Shown here piece after piece: positions 22,709 through 34,500 of a stretch of DNA of 64,000 bases; the first letter of the stretch is position 1; each line of letters starts with the position of its first letter. The stretch lies in NCBI GenBank assembly GCA_009192285.1, contig CM018605.1, positions 1,760,530-1,824,529 of the forward strand, written 5' to 3'. Both the position numbers and the translations under genes were made by a program. The DNA is from Morchella semilibera. Its lineage: Eukaryota; Ascomycota; Pezizomycetes; Pezizales; Morchellaceae. The notes beneath the pieces are model-generated. The model saw nothing but the letters and a program-made list of their open reading frames with translations, made no database searches and was not told the origin of the DNA.

Positions 22709-22714
22709 TATAAG
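22709..22714 (+). promoter_or_regulatory. TATA box upstream of the micro-gene candidate
   Basis: TATAAG within TTCTTTATAAGAAAG, followed by a 160-base C/A-rich leader with little G that runs to the ATG at 22873. This layout resembles genuine fungal promoters elsewhere in the window. Confidence 0.45.
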
Positions 22715-22872
22715 AAAGCCATTCCCCCTCGTGTCCTCATTCCTTCTACTGTTACTACTCCACATCTCAATAACACACAAGTCTCGAACAAAAAAGCCAA
22801 AAGCTACTAGCTACAAATATCACTACCACTACTACCGCTACTACCACCGCACTCTACCACAAACCTTAAAAA

Positions 22873-22962
22873 ATGCCTCCAAGCGGACCACCACCAAGGC
22901 CTACTCCTCCCCGTCTCGGTACTCCAGACATTCCGGACGCACCAGCAGGAATGTTCTCTTGA
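22873..22962 (+). CDS. Possible micro-gene, 29-residue Pro-rich peptide
   Basis: The ATG follows AAAAAA in a C/A-rich leader. The peptide has the regular pattern PPP.PTPPRLGTPDIPDAP and ends at TGA 22960-22962. I do not recognise a named family, though short Pro-Thr-Pro-Pro-x-Leu-Gly-Thr-Pro-Asp peptides look like the N-termini of small fungal proteins. A GTATGT donor-like site lies five bases after the stop, and a CACAG acceptor-like site at about 23081. The frame could therefore be the first exon of a decayed or mis-sequenced longer gene. Both possibilities are inference. Confidence 0.35.
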   Translation: MPPSGPPPRPTPPRLGTPDIPDAPAGMFS

Positions 22963-23249
22963 ATTGTATGTTTGTTTTTTATATACACTCTCAACTCAAC
23001 CCACGAACGAACCATATCGACTCATACGGTAGTCGGACAGTCGTCAGATTTTTTCGTAAATCCATTTTTTTGCAATATCACAGCACAAGATATTCCGCTC
23101 CACCGATTGCAGCGTCTCTCCGCTCGTGGCCTTTCGACATTTAGGATGCATCGAGCATTTGCTCTGCAGCTCCTTTTGGGATCGAAAGTGACCGACCGAT
23201 AGAGTCTCGTACAGGCGTCGATTCATGATGGAATTCCTTTTATTACACA

Positions 23250-23391
23250 GAGGATATAGGGGGGTGATGGGAGGAAGGAAGGGTTAGGGGGGGGAAGAGG
23301 GCCCGGGGGAGAAGAGGGGGGGGGGATCCGGGGGAGAGTGGAAGCTTGGGTCAGAAGCAGAGGGGGGGGGGTAAAAGTTTAAGGGAGAAAC
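23250..23391. repeat. G-rich polypurine tract
   Basis: About 140 bases dominated by runs of 4-9 G separated by A. It contains several sets of four G runs that could form quadruplexes. No coding content. Confidence 0.75.
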
Positions 23392-25435
23392 TATGGGTTA
23401 TTTTTCATTTTGTTTCTTCCCCTATATCTACAGTGCTACATTTTGGTCATGTTGTCATTGTTTCATTAGTGTCACGGGTGTCTTGATGGCTCTGTTTCTT
23501 TTTAGTCTTCTGTCAGATTTCTAGCGCAAACATTTTAGTTTCAATATACAACCACCTTCAAAAACTCAATATATAAAAACAAGCCATTCACTTCCACTAA
23601 ACGAAAGCTTACCTCAGTCCCAAAAACCTGCCTGACCCAAAACCCGATAGCACGGCAATCGGGTCCGTTGCGCAGTCTTTACCAGATACTTAACTCTCAG
23701 CTCCCAGGCTGTGTGCACGTGGAGATGCGGCTTAGATGCGGCTCAAAATTATTAAGGCTGATCTTTTGGCCAAGGTCACAGGGGCATCACTGTGACGCGC
23801 CAAGATTAGTAGTCCAGTCAGCCTTATGTACCCTACCCCTACATACATTTTTATCTGCTGTATCTCAATGTACGAACGGTGAGACCGTTTACCCTCTCCA
23901 CCAATCAACCTTGCTTTAGCGGTTAACCGTTGACAGCCCGTACAACCCTTCGAGAAATGATGACAATTACAAAATAAAATAAAAAAGATGCAACTCAGTG
24001 GGCTTGTGTCAAGTGAGATTACCTCTTGTCACGGTCATTTTCATTCCGCCTCGCAATAAAAAGTGCAGAATTAACCATCGCCTACCGGCCTCGGAGAGTT
24101 TCCAGGGGGGGGGGGGGTGAGGGATATTCTAGAAGCATGTAATGTATCACCAGGTTTAGTATGTGTTAGTTGGGCCAATCGATAAAGGTTTCGCTATCGA
24201 CCAAAGGCTGTCGTCGATATATACTCGGCGTCATGCTCGTATTGGACCTAGGTACTTATGTGCTATGTGCTGGGATTTTGCTCAAAACTTCAGGTACGGA
24301 TTTTTTGTTTCGTTCTCGCTGTACGCCACATTACGAGCATTCTGGCACTAAGGTTTGGGGGGGGGGGGTGGGCTTGGTCCGTGATAATGGAATCAGACAG
24401 CCGCAGCAGTAACCCCCTTTCCAAATAGTCAAGAGTTAACCATTATTCGTTATTAACCCGGGAACTAGTTACAGGCTCCAGCGTCCACCCCCCCCCCCAG
24501 TACTCAGCCTAGGTAGCCAAGTACGCGCTGCATGATAGTGTTGGTACGTTACTGCACTGCAGCTGGCACGGGTAACCAAAATACCACGCCGTACTATCCC
24601 AGTGTCAAAATCGGGCAAAGAAACAGCCCTACAGCGTGTTAGCCTCACATGCACAGAGTCGGATAAAGAGCCATACTAGCAAATGCCCGGGGGGGGGGGG
24701 GTGCTAGAAGACGGCGAAGATCAGATCATATCAAAGCCGAGATTCGATTTGACCCGGGCCGGGTACATATGTACTTTTACGGCGGGGATGTACTTCATGT
24801 TCCAATGGAGTGGTTCGGTTACAGAATAAGTAATGTTTGAAATGACTAGATTTGGCACCTGGACATTGGGGGCGGTGGTCAAAGGCTGTACCCTCGTTCG
24901 GCGAGACGAGGAGATAGACTAGGATTAGGATAACAAGGAAAATATGCGTGGGAATGGGATATTCGAGAAAATTTCATGGAGTGAAGTCAAACAGCCCTCA
25001 ATGATATCCTAATTGTAGGTAGAAGGTTTTGGAACGGATGGGATCGGTAGCTACTGATCTTACACTCAGTGGGCGCTGCTTATTATCGTTTTCATAACTG
25101 ATGTCCACACCACGCCACAGCGACTTAGCAGTCCTACAGCAGGTAGAGAGGCTGCTTTGATAATGACATTAGTTTAGATGCCTAGTAGGGGGATGAACTA
25201 CGAGAAGAAAGGCCCCCGGCCCACAAACCAATTGAAGAGCTCCATATCCTCCCGTACGTTGTCTAGAACGTCTTTCAAACTATCAGTTACCATGCACTCG
25301 GTTGCTACATGCGGGCTCTATGCAACTGGTCAACACAAACACCATATAACTCTACCACAACCAAAACAAACGCACCACCGCCCAAACCAAGGCTTTTTTT
25401 TTTTGCAAAAAGTCCCAACAAAAGAGGATGGTTGA

Positions 25436-25550
25436 GTTCAATACTCAGGATTCCCACATGGTCACCCACTGTAGTACTAACTGAGCGATATGTTGCTTGT
25501 GTATGGCAGAGCAGACGGGATGCCCAACTTTCAACATTCTATGACTGAAC
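25436..25550 (-). rRNA. 5S rRNA gene (dispersed copy)
   Basis: On the minus strand the 115-base sequence starts GTTCAGT and ends ATTGAAC, which pair as a 7-bp helix I (one G-T). Between them are CATAG, TTGGGCATCCCGTC (loop B/helix III), an internal control region and AGTGGGTGACCATGTGGGAA (loops D/E), all in the order and spacing of 5S rRNA. A T4 Pol III terminator lies about 16 bases past the 3' end. Some positions differ from textbook ascomycete 5S, so this may be a variant or an ageing copy. Two partial relatives lie at 10.1 and 10.7 kb. Single dispersed 5S genes are normal in filamentous ascomycetes. Confidence 0.8.
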
Positions 25551-26440
25551 ACGCAAGCTTGTCAAAAGATTCAGAATTTATATAGCTTTCTATAAGAAGG
25601 ATAGCATCAATCTTCTGACTCTGAAACGGGAGAATCTTTGGCGTAGAATATAAACATTTTCGCAACTTAGTGCAGCCTGATTTAACTCCCGAGGATCAAC
25701 TAGGAATGATATCAGCCACTGGAAATTTGACAACTCAAGCTGGATCCTCATTAAACAAGAAAAAAAATACTGAGTTCATTTTGCCTGTTGGAAGCAGCGG
25801 TAAATCCTACAGGTTAAGTAAAGGCTCTTACTCCAAGTATTCACAGTCACTTAGAGGGAAAATTGCCTGTACCTGCTGGGCTTATCTATAGAAACGATAG
25901 ACGACATTATTACTATCGTATAATGATTTGTGTTACCAATCTAATATCTTTTACCAACTAATTGTCCCTCCATTCTCAATTCGATCCCTCAGGCTCATGA
26001 GCATCAGCTTCTATATTTCTTATGTACAGCGACAGGTAATAAGTGATGGAACGTACCTGAGACATGCATAAGTGGCGTGGGGTCACAGCTATTGAACAAA
26101 TGCAACAGTATTATGAAAACTCAACGATACAATTTAGAAAGACTACCCAAAATAAACTAAAATAAATACAGGCACATTCTTCAGTTTTCAGAGTACTATA
26201 AGATATAATTAAGAAGGAAAAAAAATTGGTACTGAAGTTTACAGGTGTTGGAAACATCATAGCGCCCCGGATCCAGCAGTTTGAAATTGACCTCAACGGA
26301 CTCAAGCCAGATACTAAAAACCCCATAGAATAATGAATAGTTGATGGATTGTCTTGAAAAAGGATGAAAAATGATCAGAACGAGTGCGCCTATATTTTCT
26401 ACTATAGTGAAACATGATTGGTTGACTTACTTACTGCTCG
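25551..26440. other. AT-rich spacer before the transposon nest
   Basis: No gene seen. It is A/T-rich and short frames at 25670-25891 and 26111-26326 have no recognisable features. The left terminal repeat of the Tc1-like transposon should lie near its right end, but I could not identify it. Confidence 0.45.
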
Positions 26441-26797
26441 CTAATAATGAGTAGAACCACCCCGGTTCCTCAAACACTCCTTGATCCTTTTTGGCATGCT
26501 TTCGATCAGGTGTCTGAAGTCTTCAGGTGTGAAGCGATCCCATTCTTCCTGTAGAGCGGTTCTTAATGCTGAGTCCGTAGTAATTCTTGGTTCTCTTTTA
26601 CTAATTTTAGCCTTCATTATCCTCCATAAATTCTCAATTGGATTCAGGTCAGGAGACTGTGCAGGCCACGGCATTCTCTGAATATGAAGTTTATTCCTTG
26701 CTGCTTTTGCGAGTTTTGATCGATGTGGAGGGGCGCCGTCTTCCATCACTATTGCTTCCTGGGTTGCTTTATATCTTTCTTTGTAGAAGGGGTGAAG
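26441..26797 (-). pseudogene. Tc1-like transposase, C-terminal part
   Basis: Read on the minus strand from the retroelement edge, this continues ALHPFYKERYKATQEAIV and then EDGAPPHRS. Thirty-four residues after the Asp comes the Glu of SPDLNPIENLW, so the element is a DD34E Tc1-type transposase. The frame ends after RNRGGSTHY at 26441. The N-terminal part is at 38894-39772, separated by 12 kb of inserted LTR elements. Apart from that insertion I see no other damage. Confidence 0.9.
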
Positions 26798-26802
26798 TGC
26801 TG

Positions 26803-27251
26803 TATCACGGCGTGGAACATGGTCTAGCGGTGTTGCGGGAAGAGGGATTAGTCAGGGATTCTTCTAGGATTCTTTGGGTTTTGGAAGCAGGGGTTTGGCT
26901 CGGTAATAGGGGTTCGGGATTAGGAGATAAGGTTGGGTTCGGGGTTACGGGTCTTGGGAGATTCTATGGGGTTCTGTACAGGGTTACTTGGATGAGTCAT
27001 TGTGTCGGTATGTGGTGTATATATAGGGGTCTTGTTCTTGCTTGTAGATAGTTCTTTTCTTTCCTCTTCACGCAACCTTCCTATCTTCAGGAGTTTGTAG
27101 TCTTTCGGAATATACTCAGGTCTCTGGTTCTACCTCACGTTCTGCTTCGCTCCATAGTCTCGCCTCGTCTGCCTCGAACATTACTGTTACGTCCCACCTA
27201 GGTAGTGTACCTTGGCTCGCTTCGCCCTGTACTCCGCTTCGCTCCGTGATA
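26803..27251 (+). repeat. LTR of copy A, left
   Basis: 449 bp, ends TATCACGG...CCGTGATA. It contains a TATATATAGG core promoter-like site at about 27017 and is identical by eye to 38445-38893. Confidence 0.92.
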
Positions 27252-27315
27252 CTAAGGTTGCGTCTCCAACGCCAACCTACACTACATACATCGATACAAT
27301 CTCTTGTCATCTACC

Positions 27316-28731
27316 ATGTCGCACGCAGACCCTATGGAAGAGTCAGAAGGACTCTACGAGATCCTCCAGAGGGATCTTGATACATTCGTAGCCGCACACC
27401 CTACCGTCGCTGACGACGCCAGTGAGGAAGCCAAGAAAATCCATGATCTAATGTTTCGCGCTCAACAAGCCGTCAAACAACTTATTATCAATTGGCAAGA
27501 AGAAATAGAGGATGGGGATGAAGCTCGAAAAGAATGGACCAAGAAACTTACAAGGTTGGGAAGGGAGAATCAAGAGTTAGAAGGACAGATAACAGTCCTC
27601 GAAGCTCAGGTCACTACCCTCCAGACCCAACTAAGAGCCGCAAACCAAGCAACGCAATCCGCCGAAGCCGCACTCGCCGCCCAGATCGCACTCCCGCCTC
27701 CTCCTCCGCCTCCGGCAGCAGACCCTATTCCGCCACCCCCTTCTCGACGCCGCAACCGCCTCTTAGAAGGCATTGCCCTTACCCAAGAACCAAGACCTGA
27801 ATGGTCAGAAAAGCTTCCGGACCCAGAGAAATATCGAGGAAATAGGAAGGGACTTCCATAGTTCCAAAACATGTTGAAACTCAAGCTCTTGGGCAATGCC
27901 GACCGATACCCCACCCTTCAGAATCAACTAACCTACGCCATCTCTCGCTTGGAAGGCCCCGCCGCCGACCAATTTATGCCATACATTACTACTACCGGGA
28001 TCAACCTCCCCTCCATGGAGAGGTTCTTTGAAATTTTAAATACAGCATTCGGCGACCCAGACCAGGTAGGTACTGCCCGTCGCGCCCTCAGAAGAATTAG
28101 GCAACTCAATCGTCCCTTCTCGGAGTACTTCGCCGAGTTCCAACGCTACGCCGCCGAAGCTGGAATGGGAGAAACTGCCAATGTGGAAGCCCTCATGGAA
28201 GGTCTGAGCGAGGAACTCACCAAGCTCATGGTCCACGAGGAAACCCCCGCCACCGTCATCGAACTCGCCACCATTCTCCAACGCTTGGACAACAAGCAGC
28301 AGATAATCACTGCTCGCTACCGCCCTCGCTACCAGGCCCCCGCACCCCAAGCTCGTCCCGCACCCCGCTATCAGGCTCCTGCTGCCCCCGCACCTCGGTA
28401 CTCAGCCCCGCCTCCTCCGGCTCCCCGCTATCAAGCTCCCGCTCGCTCCAACCCCCCTGCTGCTCATCCGTCTCATACACCAGGAGGAGTAGTTCCTATG
28501 GATTTGTCAACTGGCCGTGGCCGCCCGGACCCTCAGGAAAGAGAGGCCCGCCGCGCAGAAAATAGGTGTTTTTATTGTGGAGGTGTAGGACACCTCGTTA
28601 GGGAATGCCCACAGGCGCCGGCTCCCAGGAACCCAGCCCCCAGGATGAGGGGAGCTAGGGCAGAGATTAGAGGAGAAGAGAAGGAAGAAGCCTCCGGCGA
28701 TGAGGCGTTAAAAGATTTTTCCCTGGACTGA
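27316..28731 (+). pseudogene. gag region of copy A
   Basis: A Gag-like region with an N-terminal coiled segment, a Pro-rich linker, the retrotransposon Gag core and a CCHC zinc knuckle (CFYCGGVGHLVREC) near the 3' end. It has about one break. Fossil. Confidence 0.9.
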
Positions 28732-28805
28732 GTGGCTCACTCCAGGGACGGTTAAGAGACTTTTCTAAGCTCTCGGTTTCTGGGTTTTCGGTTTCGGAGA
28801 AGGAT

Positions 28806-31046
28806 ATGGATGGGAATCAATTAGTCGTAACTTGCTCAATTTCTCAAAATAAAGATTCTTTTATTCCATCATATGCTCTCATTGATACTGGCGCCTCAGG
28901 ATACGCGTTCATAGATAAGGACTTCGTATGCCACCACAAACTCAAAACTATTCCTCTTATTCTCCCCCGACACATAGACGTAATAGACGGTAGACCCATT
29001 GAATCAGGAAAGGTCACCCATAAGGTTATCCTCAGTCTCGACATCAATGGCCACAGAGAGGATGCTCCCTTCTTTGTTACTCAACTAGGTCATTACCCTA
29101 TAGTTATGGGCCTTCCTTGGATGCGCAGGCATGCAACAACGATACTACCCGCCGATAACGAAATACAATTCAATTCTTCAAGCTGCATAGAGAATTGTTC
29201 CCTTACTCACACCAAGGTTATTGCCAAAGGGATTTCTATCGAACCCCCCGCTAAACCAACAACAAATATCTCCGTCATTACCTCCTATGCATTCCATAGA
29301 CTTATCAATAAGAAAAGAAAAGGAATGAAACTCTACTCTACCACACTTAAAGCCCTCGACGATCTATTGGCCCAAATGCCTAAGGACCCCCGAGTACTCG
29401 TCCCCGTCGAACATCATCAATATTTACATCTTCTCAGTGAACCGAATGCCTCTAAACTTCCTCCTCATCGCACCGAATACGACCTTTCTATTGATATACA
29501 GGAAGGGAAAACTGTACCGTTTGGACCCATGTACGGGATGACCCGACTGGAACTCCAGGTACTCAGGGATTATCTGGCGGAGTATCTATCCAATGGACGG
29601 ATTCGACATAGCACCTCTCCCGCAGGCTCCCCGGTACTGTTTGTTAAAAAGGCTGATGGCTCCCTTCGACTTTGTGTTGACTATAGAAAGTTGAACGCAG
29701 TAACGGTGAAGAATCGACATCCTCTTCCACTAACACCAGAGACGTTTATGGGTATTTCCTCCGCCAAGTATTTTACCAAGCTAGATCTCCGTAATGGATA
29801 TCATCAGTTGAGAATCAGGGAAGGAGACGAGTGGAAAACAGCCTTCAGAACACGGTATGGACATTTTGAATACACCGTTATGCCCTTTGGGTTAACCAAT
29901 GCCCCCGCTGCATTCCAACATTGGGTCAACGATATGCTTCGTCCTTATCTCGATCACTTTGCAACCGCATATCTTGATGATATACTCATATACTCGGCCA
30001 CCCTTGAAGAACACAAAAAACACGTCGATAAGGTACTTCGGATCCTTGATAAAAATCAGGTTTATCTTAAACCAGAGAAATGCGAATGGCATGTTAAAGA
30101 AACCATGTATCTCGGCTTTGTTCTTACACCCGAAGGGATCAAGATGGATGAATCCAAAGTGGCTACCATAAGGAATTGGGAAACCCCCACTTGCCTGAAA
30201 GATGTGCAAGAATTCCTAGGGTTCGCGAATTTCTATCGACGATTTATCTATGCGTACTCAAGGACAGTATCCCCTCTGACCGCCCTAACAAAAACAGGAG
30301 TGGTGTTTAAATGGACGGATAAGACGGAAAAGGCTTTTCAAGACCTCAAGCTTGCATTTACTACTGCTCCGATTCTTAGACACTTTGATCCAGACCGGGA
30401 AATTATTGTGGAAACAGATGCCTCCGACTATGTCTCAGCCGCTATTATGTCACAAAGGGATGACGAAGGAATTCTACACCCAGTTGCCTTTTTCTCCAAA
30501 AAACACACCCCGGCAGAATGCAATTACGAAATATACGACAAAGAACTTCTAGCAATTATTAGGGGATTTGAAGAGTGGCGCTATTTTCTGGAAACAGCCT
30601 CGTATCCTATTAAGGTCCTGACAGATCACAGGAATCTTGAATACTTTATGTCAACCAAGCTTTTGAATCGCCGGCAAACCCGTTGGTCAGAATTTCTATC
30701 GCGCTTCGATTTTGTTATTCAATTTCGCCCAGGCAAACAAGGAGGGAAACCGGATGCACTTACTAGGCGATCAGGGGATCTTCCTAAGGAGGGGGATGAA
30801 CGCCTCGCGTATCAGTATCAGACCGTGCTGAAAAGGAAAAATTTGGATAATAAGCTAAGTTTGTTGGCGGGTTCTTTGGCAAATGAACCCGCTGAAGGAG
30901 CGTCCACTGTTCAGGAGTTGTTTACAAAAGCTTACCAAGAAGATAGTTTTCCAAATAAGGTACTTGCGATGCTGAAGGACGGCACGAAGCAATCAAAGCA
31001 AATTTCCCTAGCCGAATGCGCCGAGAACGAAGACGGACTTCTTTTA
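28806..31046 (+). pseudogene. pol 5' part of copy A (protease, RT, RNase H)
   Basis: Shows the aspartic protease motif DTGAS, the reverse transcriptase YLDD box and RNase H, up to the point where copy B is inserted. The rest of pol lies beyond copy B. Fossil. Confidence 0.92.
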
Positions 31047-31051
31047 TATCG

Positions 31052-31500
31052 TATCACGGAGCGAAGCGGAGCACAGGGCAAAGCGAGCCAAGGTACACTA
31101 CCTAGGCGGGACGTAACAGTAATGTTCGAGGCGGGCGAGGCGAGACTATGGAGCAAAGCGGGACGCGAAGTAGAACCAGAGACCTGAGTATATTTCGAAG
31201 GACTACAAACTCCTGAAGATAGGAAGGTTGCGTGAAGAGGAAAGGAAAGAACTATCTACAAGCGAAAACGAGACCCCTATATATACACCACATACCGACA
31301 CAATGACTCATCCACGTAACCCTGTACAGAACCCAATAGAATCTCCCAAGACCCGTAACCCCGAGCCCAGCCTTATCTCCTAATTCCGAATCCCTATTAC
31401 CGAGCCGAACCCCTGCTTCCGAAACCCAAAGAATCCTGTAAGAATCCCTGACTAATCCCTCTTCCCGCAACACCGCTAGACCATGTTCCACGCCGTGATA
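31052..31500 (-). repeat. LTR of copy B (3' side of the element)
   Basis: 449 bp, minus orientation, same TATCACGG...CCGTGATA ends. Confidence 0.92.
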
Positions 31501-31523
31501 GATATTAGGTCCCCCTCTGAGGC

Positions 31524-34500
31524 CTAAGTCCTCTTAGGCTTGCGTGGGTATCGTTCGTGGAAGTCCTTGACTAACTCAGGGGAGTTGTCCACATCGCCGT
31601 AGGGTTGCCATGATGGCTCGTCATAACCGGTGTATCGAACGAGGTACTCAAATCTTCCACGTCGTTTCCGTGAGTCCAAAATAGCATCAACTTCCCACTC
31701 TTGTTCGCCTTCGATCTCGACGGGGGGTGGGGGTATTTGTAATTGTCCTGGTACGGGATCGTTGACAGCAGGCGAAAGTAACGAGACATGAAACACTGGG
31801 TGAACTTTCATCGACGAGGGCAGTGTAAGTTCGTAGGCATAGGGGCTAACGACGCGAGAGATCGGGTAAGGTCCGACTTGCTTCCAGTCCAATTTCTTCG
31901 ACGGTCTCTTTGTTAACAAATTACGAGTGGACAGCCATACCTTATCCCCGATCATATATCGTGGTGCCGGAGTACGACTTGCATTGGCCGATTCTTCCTG
32001 TATCCGTTGAGCTCTAAACATCTCCGCCCGAAGGAAGTCAAACACTTCTGACATATCTCTTGCCATGGTATTAGCCTGGTCCTCGTTGGTGGTAGTACCG
32101 TGTCGTAGAGGACCAAAGTTCATGCGAGGATGGCGACCATAGTTGGCTTCGAAAGGCGAGAGCTTGGTTGACTCAGAGACGTGATTGTTGGTCGCGAACT
32201 CCGCCATGGGTAGGTAAGTAGCCCAGTTGTCTTGTTGATAGTCCACGTAGCTGCGGAGATATTGCTCCATGATAGCATTAATTCTTTCAGTCTGACCATC
32301 TGTCTGAGGGTGAAACGCGGTGGAATAACGAGAAGAGATTTCGAGGCGCTCGCATAATGATTTCCAGAAGTCTGAGGTAAATTGTGTGCCGCGATCTGAA
32401 ACTATCTTTTCCGGTAGCCCATGTAGCTTCCAAACGTTTTCTAAATACATTCGGGCAACGTCCCGAGCTCCTGCTTCTTCGGTGCATGGAATAAAGTGTC
32501 TCATTTTGGTGAGCCTATCAACAACAACGAGAATGGCATTATAATTATTACTGAGAGGTAGTCCTGTAACGAAGTCCATTGAAACGTCCGTCCATGGTGC
32601 CTTAGGGACTGAGAGAGGGCGAAGAACTCCTTGAGGGGCGTTGCGATTTGCTTTGCTTCGGCGGCAGATGTGACAATTCATGACATAGCGGTCAGTATAT
32701 TTCCGCATGTTCGGCCAGTAATATTCGCGACTGAGTAACTCTAGGGTCTTTGCTCTACCCGGGTGTCCTGCTGATGGTTTATCGTGATACTCCTGAAGAA
32801 GTCTAAGTTGTAACTCCTCGTGTTCTGGTACGAAGAGTTTGCGTCGATAAAGAAGAAGTCCGTCTTCGTTTTCCGCGCATTCGGCGAGTGAAATTTGTTT
32901 CGATTGTTTCGTGCCATCTTTTAGCATCATAAGTACCTTGCTCGGAAAACTATCTTCTTGGTAAGCTTTCGAAAATAACTCCTGAACAGTGGACGCTCCT
33001 TCAGCGGGTTCATTTGCCAAAGAACCCGCCAACAAACTTAGCTTATTATCCAAATTTTTTCTCTTCAGCACTGTCTGATACTGATACGCGAGGCGTTCAT
33101 CCCCCTCCTTAGGGAGATCCCCTGATCGCCTAGTGAGTGCATCCGGCTTTCCTCCTTGTTTTCCTGGACGAAACTGAATAACGAAATCAAAACGTGATAA
33201 GAACTCTGACCAGCGGGTTTGTCGACGATTTAGTAGCTTGGTTGACATAAAGTATTCAAGGTTCCTATGGTCTGTTAAGACCTTAATAGGGTATGAGGCT
33301 GTTTCTAAAAAGTAGCGCCATTCTTCAAATCCCCGAATGATTGCCAGTAGTTCTTTATCGTATATCTCATAATTACATTCCGCTGGTGTATGTTTTTGGA
33401 GAAAAAAGCAATTGGGGTGCAGGATTCCTTCGTTATCCCTTTGTGACATAATGGCGGCCGAGACGTAGTCGGAGGCATCTGTTTCCACAATAATTTCCCG
33501 ATCGGGGTCGAAATGTCTGAGAATGGGAGCGGTGGTAAATGCAAACTTAAGATCCTGAAACGCTTTTTCCGTCTTATCTGTCCATTTGAATACCACTCCT
33601 GTCTTTGTTAGAGCGGTCAGGGGAGATACTACCCTTGAGTACGCATAAATAAATCGTCGATAGAAGTTCGCGAACCCTAGGAATTCTTGCACGTCCCTCA
33701 GGCAAGTGGGGGTTTCCCAATTCCTTATGGTAGCCACTTTGGACTCATCCATTTTGATCCCTTCAGGTGTGAGGACAAAGCCGAGATACATGGTTTCTTT
33801 GACGTGCCATTCGCATTTCTCTGGTTTAAGATAAACCTGATTTTTATCGAGTATCCGAAGTACCTTGTCGACATGTTCTTTGTGTTCTTCAAGAGTGGCC
33901 GAATATATGAGTATATCATCAAGATATGCGGTTGCAAAATGATCGAGATAAGGGCGAAGCATATCGTTGACCCAATGTTGGAATGCAGCGGGGGCGTTGG
34001 TTAACCCAAAGGGCATGACGGTGTATTCAAAATGTCCATACCGCGTCCTGAATGCTGTTTTCCACTCGTCTCCTTCCCTGATTCTCAACTGATGATATCC
34101 ATTACGGAGATCTAGCTTGGTAAAATACTTGGCGGAGGAAATACCCATAAACGTCTCTGGTGTTAGTGGAAGAGGGTGTCGATTCTTCACCGTTACTGCG
34201 TTCAACTTTCTATAGTCAACACAAAGTCGGAGGGAGCCATCAGCCTTTTTGACAAACAGTACCGGGGAGCCTGCGGGAGAGGTGCTATGTCGAATTCGTC
34301 CATTGGATAGATACTCTGCTAAATAATCCCTGAGTACCTGGAGTTCCAGTCGGGTCATCCCGTACATGGGTCCGAACGGTACAGTTTTTCCTTCCTGTAT
34401 GTCAATAGAAAGGTCGTATTCGGTGCGGTGAGGAGGGAGTTTAGAGGCATTCGGTTCACTGAGAAGATGTAGATATTGATGATGTTCGACGGGGACGAGT

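Larger units (their letters stand above)
19384..25435. other. Gene-poor spacer, 6 kb
   Basis: Apart from a possible micro-gene at 22873-22962 I see no gene. The region has poly-T/poly-A runs, TACATGTA sites (20469, 20580, 20594, 20604), a G-rich purine tract at 23250-23391, and G or C runs at about 22649, 24107, 24357, 24487 and 24690. Open frames here are short and without any family signature. It reads as old, decayed repeat DNA. Confidence 0.5.
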
